Numbered from the stretch's first letter, positions 16,772-25,299 are shown. The stretch: 33,291 nt of DNA from a bacterium (GCA_004322435.1 SCTT01000227.1:1-33291); one strand, 5' to 3'. Translations and numbers: made by a program. The notes: a model not told the origin generated them from the sequence alone.

Positions 16772-17824
16772 CTACCCCGCGGCCGGGGCCTCGTCCGAGC
16801 GCACGACCGCGAACTCCGGGTCCTTGTAGAAGGTCGTGAACACGAAGTAGCTGCCCCAACTCAAGACGAGCACGCTCCCGGTCAGCATCGCGTAGAACTT
16901 CTGGTAGCCGAAGGCCGCGAACAGACCGAACTGCATCGTCAGGCTCGTCACCTGGTAGAGGTGCATCATCGTCGAGTGGCTGATGGCGCCGACGCGGCGC
17001 ATCTGGTTGACCGCGGGGATGAGCGGCCCGCCCGAGACCATGCCCTGCAGGATGTTGATGAAGACCAAGGCCAGCCCCTGCGGGGTCATCACCAGCGGGT
17101 TCTCGCCGAGGGGGCCGAGCACCAGGCGGTTCAAGAACTCGAACCCGCAGAGCTGGATGTACACGAACACCATGTCCCCGACCTGGGCGTTGAACACGCG
17201 GACCATGCCGGTCATGCGCCCGAGGAACTTCATGTAGGTCTGCCCGAACACCGTGAAGACCGCGTCCTGGATCTGGTACCAGGAGGTCGAGAGCACGGCG
17301 CGCACCATCGGCAGCTCGCCCGAGTTCACGGCCTTCGACACGAAGAAGAGGCGGATGGCCAGGTTGAAGGTGAAGGTCTTCGTGGCGAGCCAGGTGTAGT
17401 CCTGGCGGTTGGGCTTCGTCATGGATTCTTTGAAGAGCCTCCCCATGTCGCGCAGGTAGCCCGCGTCGAAGCGCAGCGGCGCCGAGGCCTCCTTGCGCGC
17501 CGCCGCGTGCTGCTCGGCCGTGCGCGGCGGGGCGTCGGAGACCTTGTAGCAGGACAGCGCCCCGCCGCAGGCCTTCCGCGCCGCGCGCAGCATCGCCCGG
17601 TCCTCCGGGGAGAGGTCGGCCGGCGCGGAGGAGCCCATGCCTTCCGAGTACGTCTTCGTCGGCCAGATGTAGACGCTGGCGCCCGACCCGTTGGCGCCCA
17701 AAGGCGTGCCCGGGACCCAGGCCTGAAGCGCGCCCGCCTTCCCGACGCGGTACTCCCGGACCGCCGCGCCGTCCTTTTGGACGTCCTTGGCGACGATGAC
17801 GAACGTGTCGGCGGTGGGTTTCAT
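16772..17824 (-). CDS. Multi-TM membrane protein B, paralogue of the membrane half of 22277-23629, with its own N-terminal domain
   Basis: True start 'MKPTADTFVIVAKDVQKDG' overlaps the amylase stop (ATGA); shares 'WYQIQDAVFTVFGQTYMKFLGRMTGM' and 'NRLVLGPLGENPLV' with the paralogue. Confidence 0.85.
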   Translation of the reverse strand: MKPTADTFVIVAKDVQKDGAAVREYRVGKAGALQAWVPGTPLGANGSGASVYIWPTKTYSEGMGSSAPADLSPEDRAMLRAARKACGGALSCYKVSDAPPRTAEQHAAARKEASAPLRFDAGYLRDMGRLFKESMTKPNRQDYTWLATKTFTFNLAIRLFFVSKAVNSGELPMVRAVLSTSWYQIQDAVFTVFGQTYMKFLGRMTGMVRVFNAQVGDMVFVYIQLCGFEFLNRLVLGPLGENPLVMTPQGLALVFINILQGMVSGGPLIPAVNQMRRVGAISHSTMMHLYQVTSLTMQFGLFAAFGYQKFYAMLTGSVLVLSWGSYFVFTTFYKDPEFAVVRSDEAPAAG

Positions 17825-20205
17825 CAGAGCTCCAGGAGGACGTGGTCGTAGACCTTGGGGACCTTCACGCCCGGCCCCTCGGTCGTGTAGAAATTCCAAT
17901 CTTCTTTCTTCGGGGCCACCGCGCGCAGCTCGCCCAGGTAGCCGTCCCAGGTCGAGAGGAACACCTTGACCCCCGAGAAGTCCGCCACCGGCGCGAAGTA
18001 GCCGCTCGAGAAGGTGAACTCGACGAGGTTGCGCTCCTTGTCGGCGCGCGCCGTCACGTCGCCCACCAGCGGCTTGCCGTACGCCTCCGGGGTCGAGTCC
18101 TCGGCCCCGAAAGAGCGCATGTCCCAGCCGTAGAGCAGGAACCCGGCGTTGAAGTCGAAGCCGGCCGGCGCGTAGCCGAGCTTCGGCAGGAACCGCTTGC
18201 CGGCCACGCCCGGGAAGTCGAAGAACACGCTGAAGTAGACGTGGTCGAAGCCGTGCGGCGGGTTCCACTCGTCGGTGACCTCGGTCATGCGCAGGCGGAG
18301 CTTGAGGTCGCGGCCGCTCGTCAAGGCGTCCACGCGCGAGAGGGAAAGCTGGCCGCGGTAGCTGGGGTCGGCCGGCGGCCGCACCATCCCGCCCAGACCC
18401 CCCTTCTGGCCCGCCGGCACCTTCGCTCGGGCCATCAGGCGGTAGGGGTTGCGGACGGTCACCGTCACGGGGGCCGACAGGGCCAGCCCGCCCTTCGACT
18501 TCGACAGGAGGCGCAGCTCGTGACGGCCGTTGCCGAGGCGCGTGGTGTCGAGCTCCACCGACCCGGCCGCGGGGTCGGCCAGCGGGACCCGCCTCCCGTG
18601 GTCGCCGTTGTCGAGCAAAGAGAGCTCGCAGGCCGGGTCCGGCAGCGCGTAGTCGAGCTTGACGGTGCCGCGCACCGTCTTGCGGGCCGGGGCGGAGAGC
18701 GTCGGGCCGTGGTTGGGGACGGGGGCCGCGGCGCCCTGCAGGATGAGGAATTCGTCGGGCTCGAGCAGGAAGGTGGCGGGGACGGAGGCTCGGCCCGCCG
18801 AGGAGAGCAGGACCTTGAGCCCCTCCCCCCCCGCGTCGCAGGCCACCGCGTTCGGGGCGGTGTTGAAGACCGAGAGCAGGCGCTCTCCTTTATAAGTGCT
18901 GGACCAGGCCAGCAGGCCCGGCCCGTGGCTCGAGCGCTCGAGGCGGAGCTTGCCGCGGCTGAGCGCCCGGTGGGCCTTGCGGAAGGCGATGAGCTCCCTC
19001 AGGAACTTGGCCAGCGGCGCCTCCAAATCCGCCTTCGCGTCGTCGAAGAAGTCCTCGCGCGCCCCGGTGAGCCCGGCCTCGGTGCCGTAGTAGACGCAGG
19101 GCAGGCCCGGCAGAGTGAAGAGGGCCGCCAAGGACTGGCGGACCGTGCCGGGCCCGGCCCGGGCGCTCATGCGCTCGATGTCGTGGTTGTCCAAAAAGTT
19201 GACCCACAGGTGCCGGTTCGCGCGCGCCGCCTTGAGCGCCCCTTTGAGGCGCTCGGTGGGCGCCTTGCGGTAGAAGACCTGGGTCAGCGCCTCGTTGAGC
19301 GGCAGGTCCACCGCCGCGTCGAGGCGCGGCCGGCCCGGCCCCTTGATGTAGGCGTTGATGGCCTTCGCGTCGTAGGACCAGACCTCGCCGAACACGAAGA
19401 AGTCCTTCTTGCCGCGCTTGGCGGCGTGGCGCTTGATGCCGTCGTCGTCGTAGAGGAACTTCTCGTAGAAGTCCTCGGGCGTGTAGTAGACGGTGTCGAC
19501 GCGGAAGCCGTCGACGCCCGCCTCGTCGATCCAGAACTTGTAGATGTCCTTGAAGCGCTGGACGGCCAAGGGCGAGCGCAGGTTGATGTCGTCCAGGTCG
19601 CCCATCGTCCAGGACAGCGTCTGCTCGCGGCTCTTGAAGTCGGCGATGTTCGGCGTGAAGTTGTAGACCGCGGCGCGCTTGTGCTCCGGGTTGTTCGGGT
19701 CGTTCATCCCGAAGACCGGGTCTTTGGGCGCCATCAGCGCCCCGTCGGCCAGCTTCCAGTTGAGCTCCGGCCGCGCCGGGTCGTAGCCCGCGCCTTCCAC
19801 CGTGAAGAAGTTGCCGGTGTGGTTCACGACGATGTCCTGGATGACCTTGAGCCCGTGCTCGTGGGCCTTGGCCACGAAGGCCTTGTAGTCGGCCAAGGTC
19901 CCGAAGTGCGGGTCCACCGCGGTGAAGTCGTAGGCCCAGTAGCCGTGGAAGCCCTTGGTCTTGATGTAGGGGTTCACCCACTGGTTGTGCACCGGCGGCG
20001 TGACCCAGACGGCGTCGTAGCCCATGGCCTTGAGGAAGGGCAGGCGCGCGGTGAGCCCTTTGAGGTCGCCGCCGTGGAAGCAGTCGTCGTCCTTGGGGTC
20101 GTACTCGCCCTTGCCGAAGTCGTCGTTGGACTTGTCGCCGTTGGCGAAGCGGTCGATGAGCGCCAGATAGACGACCTTGTCGCGCCAGGCGCCGAGAGGG
20201 TTCAC
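17824..20205 (-). CDS. GH13 alpha-amylase-family protein with C-terminal glucodextranase-type/DOMON-like binding region
   Basis: Start corrected to GTG at 20205 (GTGA overlap). 'FHGGDLKGL', 'DIVVNHTG', 'VDGFRVDTVYY', 'FFVFGEVWS', 'VNFLDNHDIER' intact. C-terminal 'LRLRMTEVTDEWNPPHGFDHVYFSVFFDFPGV...'. Confidence 0.9.
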   Translation of the reverse strand: MNPLGAWRDKVVYLALIDRFANGDKSNDDFGKGEYDPKDDDCFHGGDLKGLTARLPFLKAMGYDAVWVTPPVHNQWVNPYIKTKGFHGYWAYDFTAVDPHFGTLADYKAFVAKAHEHGLKVIQDIVVNHTGNFFTVEGAGYDPARPELNWKLADGALMAPKDPVFGMNDPNNPEHKRAAVYNFTPNIADFKSREQTLSWTMGDLDDINLRSPLAVQRFKDIYKFWIDEAGVDGFRVDTVYYTPEDFYEKFLYDDDGIKRHAAKRGKKDFFVFGEVWSYDAKAINAYIKGPGRPRLDAAVDLPLNEALTQVFYRKAPTERLKGALKAARANRHLWVNFLDNHDIERMSARAGPGTVRQSLAALFTLPGLPCVYYGTEAGLTGAREDFFDDAKADLEAPLAKFLRELIAFRKAHRALSRGKLRLERSSHGPGLLAWSSTYKGERLLSVFNTAPNAVACDAGGEGLKVLLSSAGRASVPATFLLEPDEFLILQGAAAPVPNHGPTLSAPARKTVRGTVKLDYALPDPACELSLLDNGDHGRRVPLADPAAGSVELDTTRLGNGRHELRLLSKSKGGLALSAPVTVTVRNPYRLMARAKVPAGQKGGLGGMVRPPADPSYRGQLSLSRVDALTSGRDLKLRLRMTEVTDEWNPPHGFDHVYFSVFFDFPGVAGKRFLPKLGYAPAGFDFNAGFLLYGWDMRSFGAEDSTPEAYGKPLVGDVTARADKERNLVEFTFSSGYFAPVADFSGVKVFLSTWDGYLGELRAVAPKKEDWNFYTTEGPGVKVPKVYDHVLLEL

Positions 20206-22280
20206 TTCGCCTTGCGGACCAGCACGCGCGCGCCGTGGGCGGGCACGCGCACCGTCACCTTGGACCCGCCCTCGGCCCCGGCGTGGGTCTCGACGCCGTA
20301 GGCGCCGTCGAGCGCGTCGGCCAGCGCGGTGCCGGCGGGGGTGAGGCCGCCGTCGACGAACATCTCCGCCTCGCGCGCCTCGCCCGCGGTGTTGAGGACC
20401 ACGACGACTTCCTGGCCCTCGTGGATGCGGCTGAAGGCGTAGATGCCGGCGCCCCAGGGGTCGGACCAGCGCACGTACTGGGCGCCGCGGCGGAGGGGCG
20501 CCAGGTCCTTGCGGGTCTCGGCGAGCTTCTGGAGCAGCTTGTAGGCCGGCGAGGCCGCGTCGAACTTGTCGCCCCGCGACCATTCCGACTTGAACTCGCC
20601 GTCGGCGAACATGTCCTCGCGGTTCTGCGGGTCGGCCGGGGCGTCGCCGCCCTCGGGCGTCAGGCGGCCCTGGACCTGGCGGAACGCCTGCTCGGCGCCG
20701 TAGTACACGAGCGGGATGCCCGTCGAGAACAGCAGGAAGGCGAAGGCGGCCTTGAGGAGCCCTTCGGGCTCGCCCTGGCGCAGGAAGCGGTAGGTGTCGT
20801 GGTTGTCGATGAAGCGGACGATGCGACCGAGCGCCCCGCCCAAAGCGTCGGCGGCGGCGCGGAAGCTGTCTTCCAGCTGGCGCGTCGGCGCCTTGCCGTG
20901 CAGCGCGAAGCTCTGGCGGCGGTACTCGGGGTAGTTGTAGCCCGAGTCCACGCCGCGGCTCAAATCGCCGAGCACCTCGCCGTCGACGCCGGTGGAATTC
21001 TCGCCGACCACGATGAAGTCCTTCTTGCCCAAGGAGGCCGCGTAGCGCTTGATCTCGGGGCCGAAGCGCGCGACGAACGAGGGCGCCATGTGGCGGATGG
21101 CGTCGAGGCGCACGCCGTCCACGTCGGTCTCCTTGAGCCACCACTGGGAGACCTTGATAAGGTCGTCCTGGACCTCGCGCTTCTCGGTGGCCCAGTGGCG
21201 GTAGTTGGGCGGGAAGTCGCCGAACTGGGACTGGTCGTGGTCGTTCCAATTGTCGATGACGCCGCGGCGCGTGAAATGCTCGGGATTCGCCATGTCGCGG
21301 GGCAAAAGCTCGTTGGTCCACTCCCCGATCTCCTTGGCCGGGCCGTCCATCCCCCGCCATTTGGAGCCCTCGGCGTACTCGAAGACGGGGCCGACGTGGT
21401 TGAGCACGAGGTCCAGGATGACGCGGATGCCGCGCTTGTGGGCCTCGGCGACCATCGTCTTGTAGTCGTCCATCGTGCCCACGTGCGGGTCGACGGCCAA
21501 GAGGTGCGTCGGCGCGTAGCCGTGGTAGGCCTCGGGGATGCCCATCGTCACCGGCGACATGATGATGGCCGTGACGCCCAGGCCCTTGAGATAGTCCAGC
21601 TTCTCGGTGACGCCCTTTATGTCGCCGCCGTGGCGCGAGACCCCGCTCTTCGGGTCGCCGACCGGCTTGCCGTCCTTGGAGCGGTTGAAGCGGTCGAGCA
21701 TCAGCGAGTAGACGACCTCGTCGCGCCAGTCCGCCGGGGAAGGGTAGTAGGTCTTACCGGGCGTGGGGATGACGTCGACGTCGGCCAGGCGCTCGGGGGT
21801 GCCGGCCGGGGGTTGGAGCTTGCCGAGGCGGCCCTGGGTCTGGGCGACCGCCTTCGCGACGGGAGCGGGCTCGGTGCGGGCGGCGTCCTTGGCGACCCGC
21901 TCAAGGTCGGCGGGGGTCGACTGGGCGGCAACCTGGACGGCGGGCCCGACGTCGGGGACGACGGCCTTGGCGCCGTCCTTGGGCGCCTCCGCCTTGGCGG
22001 CGTTGATGGCCGACGGGGCCGCCGGCTGCGCAAGAACCTGGACCGGCGCCGTCTGTATCCCTCTCCCGCTGGCGGGAGAGGGTAGGGTGAGGGTGGGCGC
22101 CGTGAGGCTTGGCGCCGTCAGCGTCGGCGAAAGCGTCGGCTTCGCGAGCGAGGCCCCGGCCGCGGCCGCGCCGGAGACTCCGACGGGAGCGACTTCGATG
22201 ACGGGGACGGCCGTCTTGACCTGGGCCGCCGACGGACTGACAAGGGCCGCCGAGAGCAAAGTCGCGAGCAGGCGCCTCAC
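20202..22280 (-). CDS. Exported GH13 alpha-amylase-family protein
   Basis: Signal peptide 'MRRLLATLLSAALVSPSAAQV', Ala/Pro-rich linker with a REP-derived 'TLTLPSPASGRG', then 'RHGGDIKGV', 'DLVLNHVG', 'VDGVRLDAIRHM', 'IVVGENST', 'RFIDNHDTYRFL'. GTG start overlaps the upstream stop. Confidence 0.9.
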   Translation of the reverse strand: MRRLLATLLSAALVSPSAAQVKTAVPVIEVAPVGVSGAAAAGASLAKPTLSPTLTAPSLTAPTLTLPSPASGRGIQTAPVQVLAQPAAPSAINAAKAEAPKDGAKAVVPDVGPAVQVAAQSTPADLERVAKDAARTEPAPVAKAVAQTQGRLGKLQPPAGTPERLADVDVIPTPGKTYYPSPADWRDEVVYSLMLDRFNRSKDGKPVGDPKSGVSRHGGDIKGVTEKLDYLKGLGVTAIIMSPVTMGIPEAYHGYAPTHLLAVDPHVGTMDDYKTMVAEAHKRGIRVILDLVLNHVGPVFEYAEGSKWRGMDGPAKEIGEWTNELLPRDMANPEHFTRRGVIDNWNDHDQSQFGDFPPNYRHWATEKREVQDDLIKVSQWWLKETDVDGVRLDAIRHMAPSFVARFGPEIKRYAASLGKKDFIVVGENSTGVDGEVLGDLSRGVDSGYNYPEYRRQSFALHGKAPTRQLEDSFRAAADALGGALGRIVRFIDNHDTYRFLRQGEPEGLLKAAFAFLLFSTGIPLVYYGAEQAFRQVQGRLTPEGGDAPADPQNREDMFADGEFKSEWSRGDKFDAASPAYKLLQKLAETRKDLAPLRRGAQYVRWSDPWGAGIYAFSRIHEGQEVVVVLNTAGEAREAEMFVDGGLTPAGTALADALDGAYGVETHAGAEGGSKVTVRVPAHGARVLVRKAK
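22059..22094. repeat. REP-like palindromic element inside CDS (CCCTCTCCCGCTGGCGGGAGAGGGTAGGGTGAGGGTG)
   Basis: Same element as at 5710 and 23246. Confidence 0.8.
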
Positions 22281-23629
22281 AGCTTGGGCTCCAGCCCCGG
22301 CTTGGGCTTCGCGAAGAAGGAGAGGCCGATGTAGGCCGTCCAGGACAGGACCATCAGCACGGTGGTCAGCACGGTGAACAGCCCCTGGTAACCGAAGGTG
22401 GCGAGGAGCCCCAGGTGCATCGTGAGGCTGGCCGCCTGGTAGAGGTAGTTGCTCGTCTTCTCGCTGATGAGGCCGGCGGCGCGCATCTTGTTGATGACCG
22501 GGATGAGCAGCCCGCCCGAGACCATGCCCTGGAGGTTGTTGAGGAGGAGAAGCCCGATGCCGCCGGCGGAGTAGACCAGCGGGTTCTCGCCGATGGGTCC
22601 CAGCACCAGCCGGTTCATGAACTCGGAGGCCACCAGCTGCACGTAGACGAAGAGGAGGTCGCCGAGCTTGGCGTTGCCGATGCGGAGCATCCCGGTCATC
22701 TTGCCGAGGAACTTCATGTAGGTCTGGCCGAACACAGTGAAGAAGGCGTCCTGGAGCTGGTACCAGGCGGTGGAGACGATGGCGCGCGTCAGACCCAGGT
22801 CGCCGCTGGTGACTCCCTTGATGGCGAAGGCGACGCGGACCGCGAGGTTCAAGCCGAAGGTCTTCGTCACCAGGAACATGTAGTCCTGCTTGTTCGGCTT
22901 GGTGGCGGACTCGGCGAAGAGCTTCTTGATGTCCTTGAGGTATTGGACGTTGAACTCGAAGAACTTGCGGCCGACGGTCGGGGCCGGGACCTTCGCCTCG
23001 GCGGGAGCCAGAGAAGGCTCGGGCGCCTTGAGGCCGTTCTGGGCGGCGGAGGCGGAGCGCAGGGACCCCTGTGGGCCGGCCGCGGGCTCGACGGCGTTGC
23101 CCGCCGCGCGGCGCGCGCCGTCGAAGTAGAGCGAGAGGGCGGGGGCGGCGTGCGCGCGGCCCTTGGCGAGCTCCCCGCCGACGGCGCGGAGTTCCTTAAC
23201 GACCATTTCCCCTCTCCCTTCCCCTTTCTCTTCTCCAATCTTTTCCCCTCTCCCGCTTGCGGGAGAGGGTAGGGTGAGGGAGGGAGACGCCGCCTGAGCG
23301 ACGGAGGCCGCCGCAACCGGCGCCAGAGCCGCGGCCGGGGCGGCGTGGGCCGCGACGGCCCCCACCTTGGGCGCCGCAGGCAAGGGGAGGAGCAAGGTGG
23401 GCGTCAGCGAAAGGGGCGAAGAGGCGATGGGCGAGAGCGTGGGCGCCGAGACCGCGGGAGCCACCGGGACCACGGGGGCGACGGCCGTCCCGCCCGTCAC
23501 GCGGCCGGTGACGACCTGCGCGGCGGCCTCAGAAATCAAAAGTCCCTGCTGGTTCAGCAGGGACAAGGTGAGGGTCAGAGCCGCGGCCTTTCGTCCGCGT
23601 CGCCCGAGGTCGTTGGCTGGCCACCTCAT
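22277..23629 (-). CDS. Exported/low-complexity N-terminus fused to multi-TM membrane protein A (paralogue of 16772-17824)
   Basis: Signal-like N-terminus ending 'EAAAQV'; 'SLYFDGARRAAG'; membrane half 'WYQLQDAFFTVFGQTYMKFLGKMTGM...FMNRLVLGPIGENPLVY'. Confidence 0.85.
   Translation of the reverse strand: MRWPANDLGRRGRKAAALTLTLSLLNQQGLLISEAAAQVVTGRVTGGTAVAPVVPVAPAVSAPTLSPIASSPLSLTPTLLLPLPAAPKVGAVAAHAAPAAALAPVAAASVAQAASPSLTLPSPASGRGEKIGEEKGEGRGEMVVKELRAVGGELAKGRAHAAPALSLYFDGARRAAGNAVEPAAGPQGSLRSASAAQNGLKAPEPSLAPAEAKVPAPTVGRKFFEFNVQYLKDIKKLFAESATKPNKQDYMFLVTKTFGLNLAVRVAFAIKGVTSGDLGLTRAIVSTAWYQLQDAFFTVFGQTYMKFLGKMTGMLRIGNAKLGDLLFVYVQLVASEFMNRLVLGPIGENPLVYSAGGIGLLLLNNLQGMVSGGLLIPVINKMRAAGLISEKTSNYLYQAASLTMHLGLLATFGYQGLFTVLTTVLMVLSWTAYIGLSFFAKPKPGLEPKL
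23246..23280. repeat. REP-like palindromic element inside CDS (CCCTCTCCCGCTTGCGGGAGAGGGTAGGGTGAGGG)
   Basis: Translated in frame on the minus strand as 'SLTLPSPASGRG'. Confidence 0.85.
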
Positions 23630-23708
23630 ACTCTGAGTCTAACGAGGGCCCTATAGGAAGGCATGGGCCCCCAGGCCGTCATATGGTCGTCATAGGGCCC
23701 AGATGCCA
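23630..23708 (-). promoter_or_regulatory. Control region of the glucan operon: TAGACT -10-like hexamer (23636-23641), inverted GGGCCC repeats, two adjacent 11-bp direct repeats
   Basis: GGCCGTCATAT (23674-23684) and GGTCGTCATAG (23685-23695); GGGCCCTAT 23646-23654 versus ATAGGGCCC 23692-23700. Confidence 0.5.
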
Positions 23709-25154
23709 TTAGGCCCTCCGGCTGTGCGACGAAACCGCCTCGCCGCGGGCCAAAAAATGGGTCAGCCCGGCCGCCGCCGCCGCGGTCAAAAGCGGGGCCC
23801 AATGCCACCCCTTCGGCGAGGCGGAGCGCGCCTCGAGGGTCAGCAGGACCAGCGCGAACAGGGTCGCCGTGGCTAAGGCCGGGACGGCTCCCGCCGAAGC
23901 TCGGCGCGGGCCGAAGCGGCCGTAGAGGACGAGGCCCAGCACGGGCGCGTAGGCCGCGGTCGCGAAGCGCGCGGCGAAAGCGGAGAACCCCGGACGCCCG
24001 AAGGCCGCCGCCGCCGCGAGCGCGATGAGGACGGCGGACGCCGCCGCGGCGGCCCGCGCGGGCACCGGCGAGTCCTCGGGCTGGGCGAAGCGGCCGCGCA
24101 AGCCCAGGTCGTCTAAGAGCACGGCGGCGAGGCCCACGAGCGGCAGGTCCATCACCGCCGCGACGAGCAGGGCCGCCACCAACTGGCTCGCCCAGCGGCC
24201 GGCGTTCTGGACCGCGAAGTGGGGGAGGATGGACTCGGGCGCGTCGGGCAGAGCCAGCGCGGTGTTGTGGTCGTAGTAGGCCCACAGCGCCGAGCCCAGT
24301 CCCAAGTACACGACGAGCAAAGTCAGCGCCGCGAAGGCCGAGCCGATGAGGCCGCGCCGCCCGGCGTCGCCCGGCGCGTGGAGCGCGCCCTGCATCATCT
24401 CCTGATCGCCGGCGAAGGCCGCCATCGAGCCGACGAGGCCCCCGGCCAAGGCGGCGGGGGCCCAGGCGCGGTCCACGAACATGCCGCGCAGGAGCCCCCC
24501 TTCGGGCCAGAACCTCCAAACGGCGAGCTTGTGCGCCGTGTCGGCCGCGCGCAGCGCCTCGAACGGGCCGCCCTCGAGGACCACGCCCGCATAGAGCGCG
24601 AGGACCGCCCCGCCGGCGATGAGGAAGGCGGTCTGCGCCGCGCCCAGGTAGGCCGCCCCGCGCAGCCCGCCCCAGGCGGCGGCGCCGGCGGCGAAGACGG
24701 CCAACACGGCCAGCCAAGCCGCGGGCGGGGCGCCGGCCACCACGGACAGGGCGGCGGCGGCGGCCATCAGCCGCACCGCGGTCAGCAAAAAGCGCGCCGA
24801 CACGAAGGCGCCGCCGGCCCAGCGGCGGGTGCCGGGCCCGAAGCGGCCTTCGAGCCAGGCGAAGGCCGTGAGCGCCCCGCCGGCGCGCAGCGTCGGCAAG
24901 AGCCACAGCGCGATGGCGACGCGCGCCGCCGCCGAACCCGCGAAGAACTGCAGGTAGCGCCAGTCCTCGCGGAAGGCCGCGGCGGGCACGCCGAGGACCG
25001 TCATCGCGCTGGCCTCGGAGGCCGCGAAGGAGAGCGCGACGGCCCAGGCCGGCAGGGCCCCGCTCGCGGTGAAGAAGTCGCGCTCGCCCGCCGCCGGCCC
25101 CAGACGCCTTAAGAGGAAGGCCGCCCCGCCGAGGACCAACGCGCAGGCCAGCAT
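23709..25154 (-). CDS. Sodium:solute symporter (SSS family)-like transporter
   Basis: 'RDFFTASGALPAWAVALSFAASEASAMTVLGVPAAAFREDWRYLQFF' and a ~12-TM profile, typical of SSS proteins. Confidence 0.85.
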   Translation of the reverse strand: MLACALVLGGAAFLLRRLGPAAGERDFFTASGALPAWAVALSFAASEASAMTVLGVPAAAFREDWRYLQFFAGSAAARVAIALWLLPTLRAGGALTAFAWLEGRFGPGTRRWAGGAFVSARFLLTAVRLMAAAAALSVVAGAPPAAWLAVLAVFAAGAAAWGGLRGAAYLGAAQTAFLIAGGAVLALYAGVVLEGGPFEALRAADTAHKLAVWRFWPEGGLLRGMFVDRAWAPAALAGGLVGSMAAFAGDQEMMQGALHAPGDAGRRGLIGSAFAALTLLVVYLGLGSALWAYYDHNTALALPDAPESILPHFAVQNAGRWASQLVAALLVAAVMDLPLVGLAAVLLDDLGLRGRFAQPEDSPVPARAAAAASAVLIALAAAAAFGRPGFSAFAARFATAAYAPVLGLVLYGRFGPRRASAGAVPALATATLFALVLLTLEARSASPKGWHWAPLLTAAAAAGLTHFLARGEAVSSHSRRA

Positions 25155-25200
25155 CCTCTCTATTTACCCCGCTTCCCCCCTTTCCACAAGCCCCAACTCC

Positions 25201-25255
25201 AAATTAGGGACAGTCCCCTATTTGTAGTCTCCAAATAGGGGACTGTCCCTAATCT
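25201..25255. repeat. 24-bp inverted repeat AAATTAGGGACAGTCCCCTATTTG / CAAATAGGGGACTGTCCCTAATCT (REP-like)
   Basis: 23 of 24 arm positions complementary, 7-nt loop; each arm contains the smaller palindrome GGGACAGTCCC / GGGACTGTCCC. Confidence 0.85.
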
Positions 25256-25299
25256 GTAGTTTACGGCCGGGCCATATTTACGTAACTCTGGACGAGCAC

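Noticed and set aside
16772-18268. 498-aa ORF-track version of membrane protein B
   Set aside because: The first 148 residues overlap the amylase in another frame; 'MKPTADTF...' at 17824 is the supported start.
17824-21360. 1178-aa ORF-track version of amylase 2
   Set aside because: The N-terminal ~385 residues are out-of-frame translation of amylase 1; the real start is the GTG at 20205 overlapping the upstream stop.
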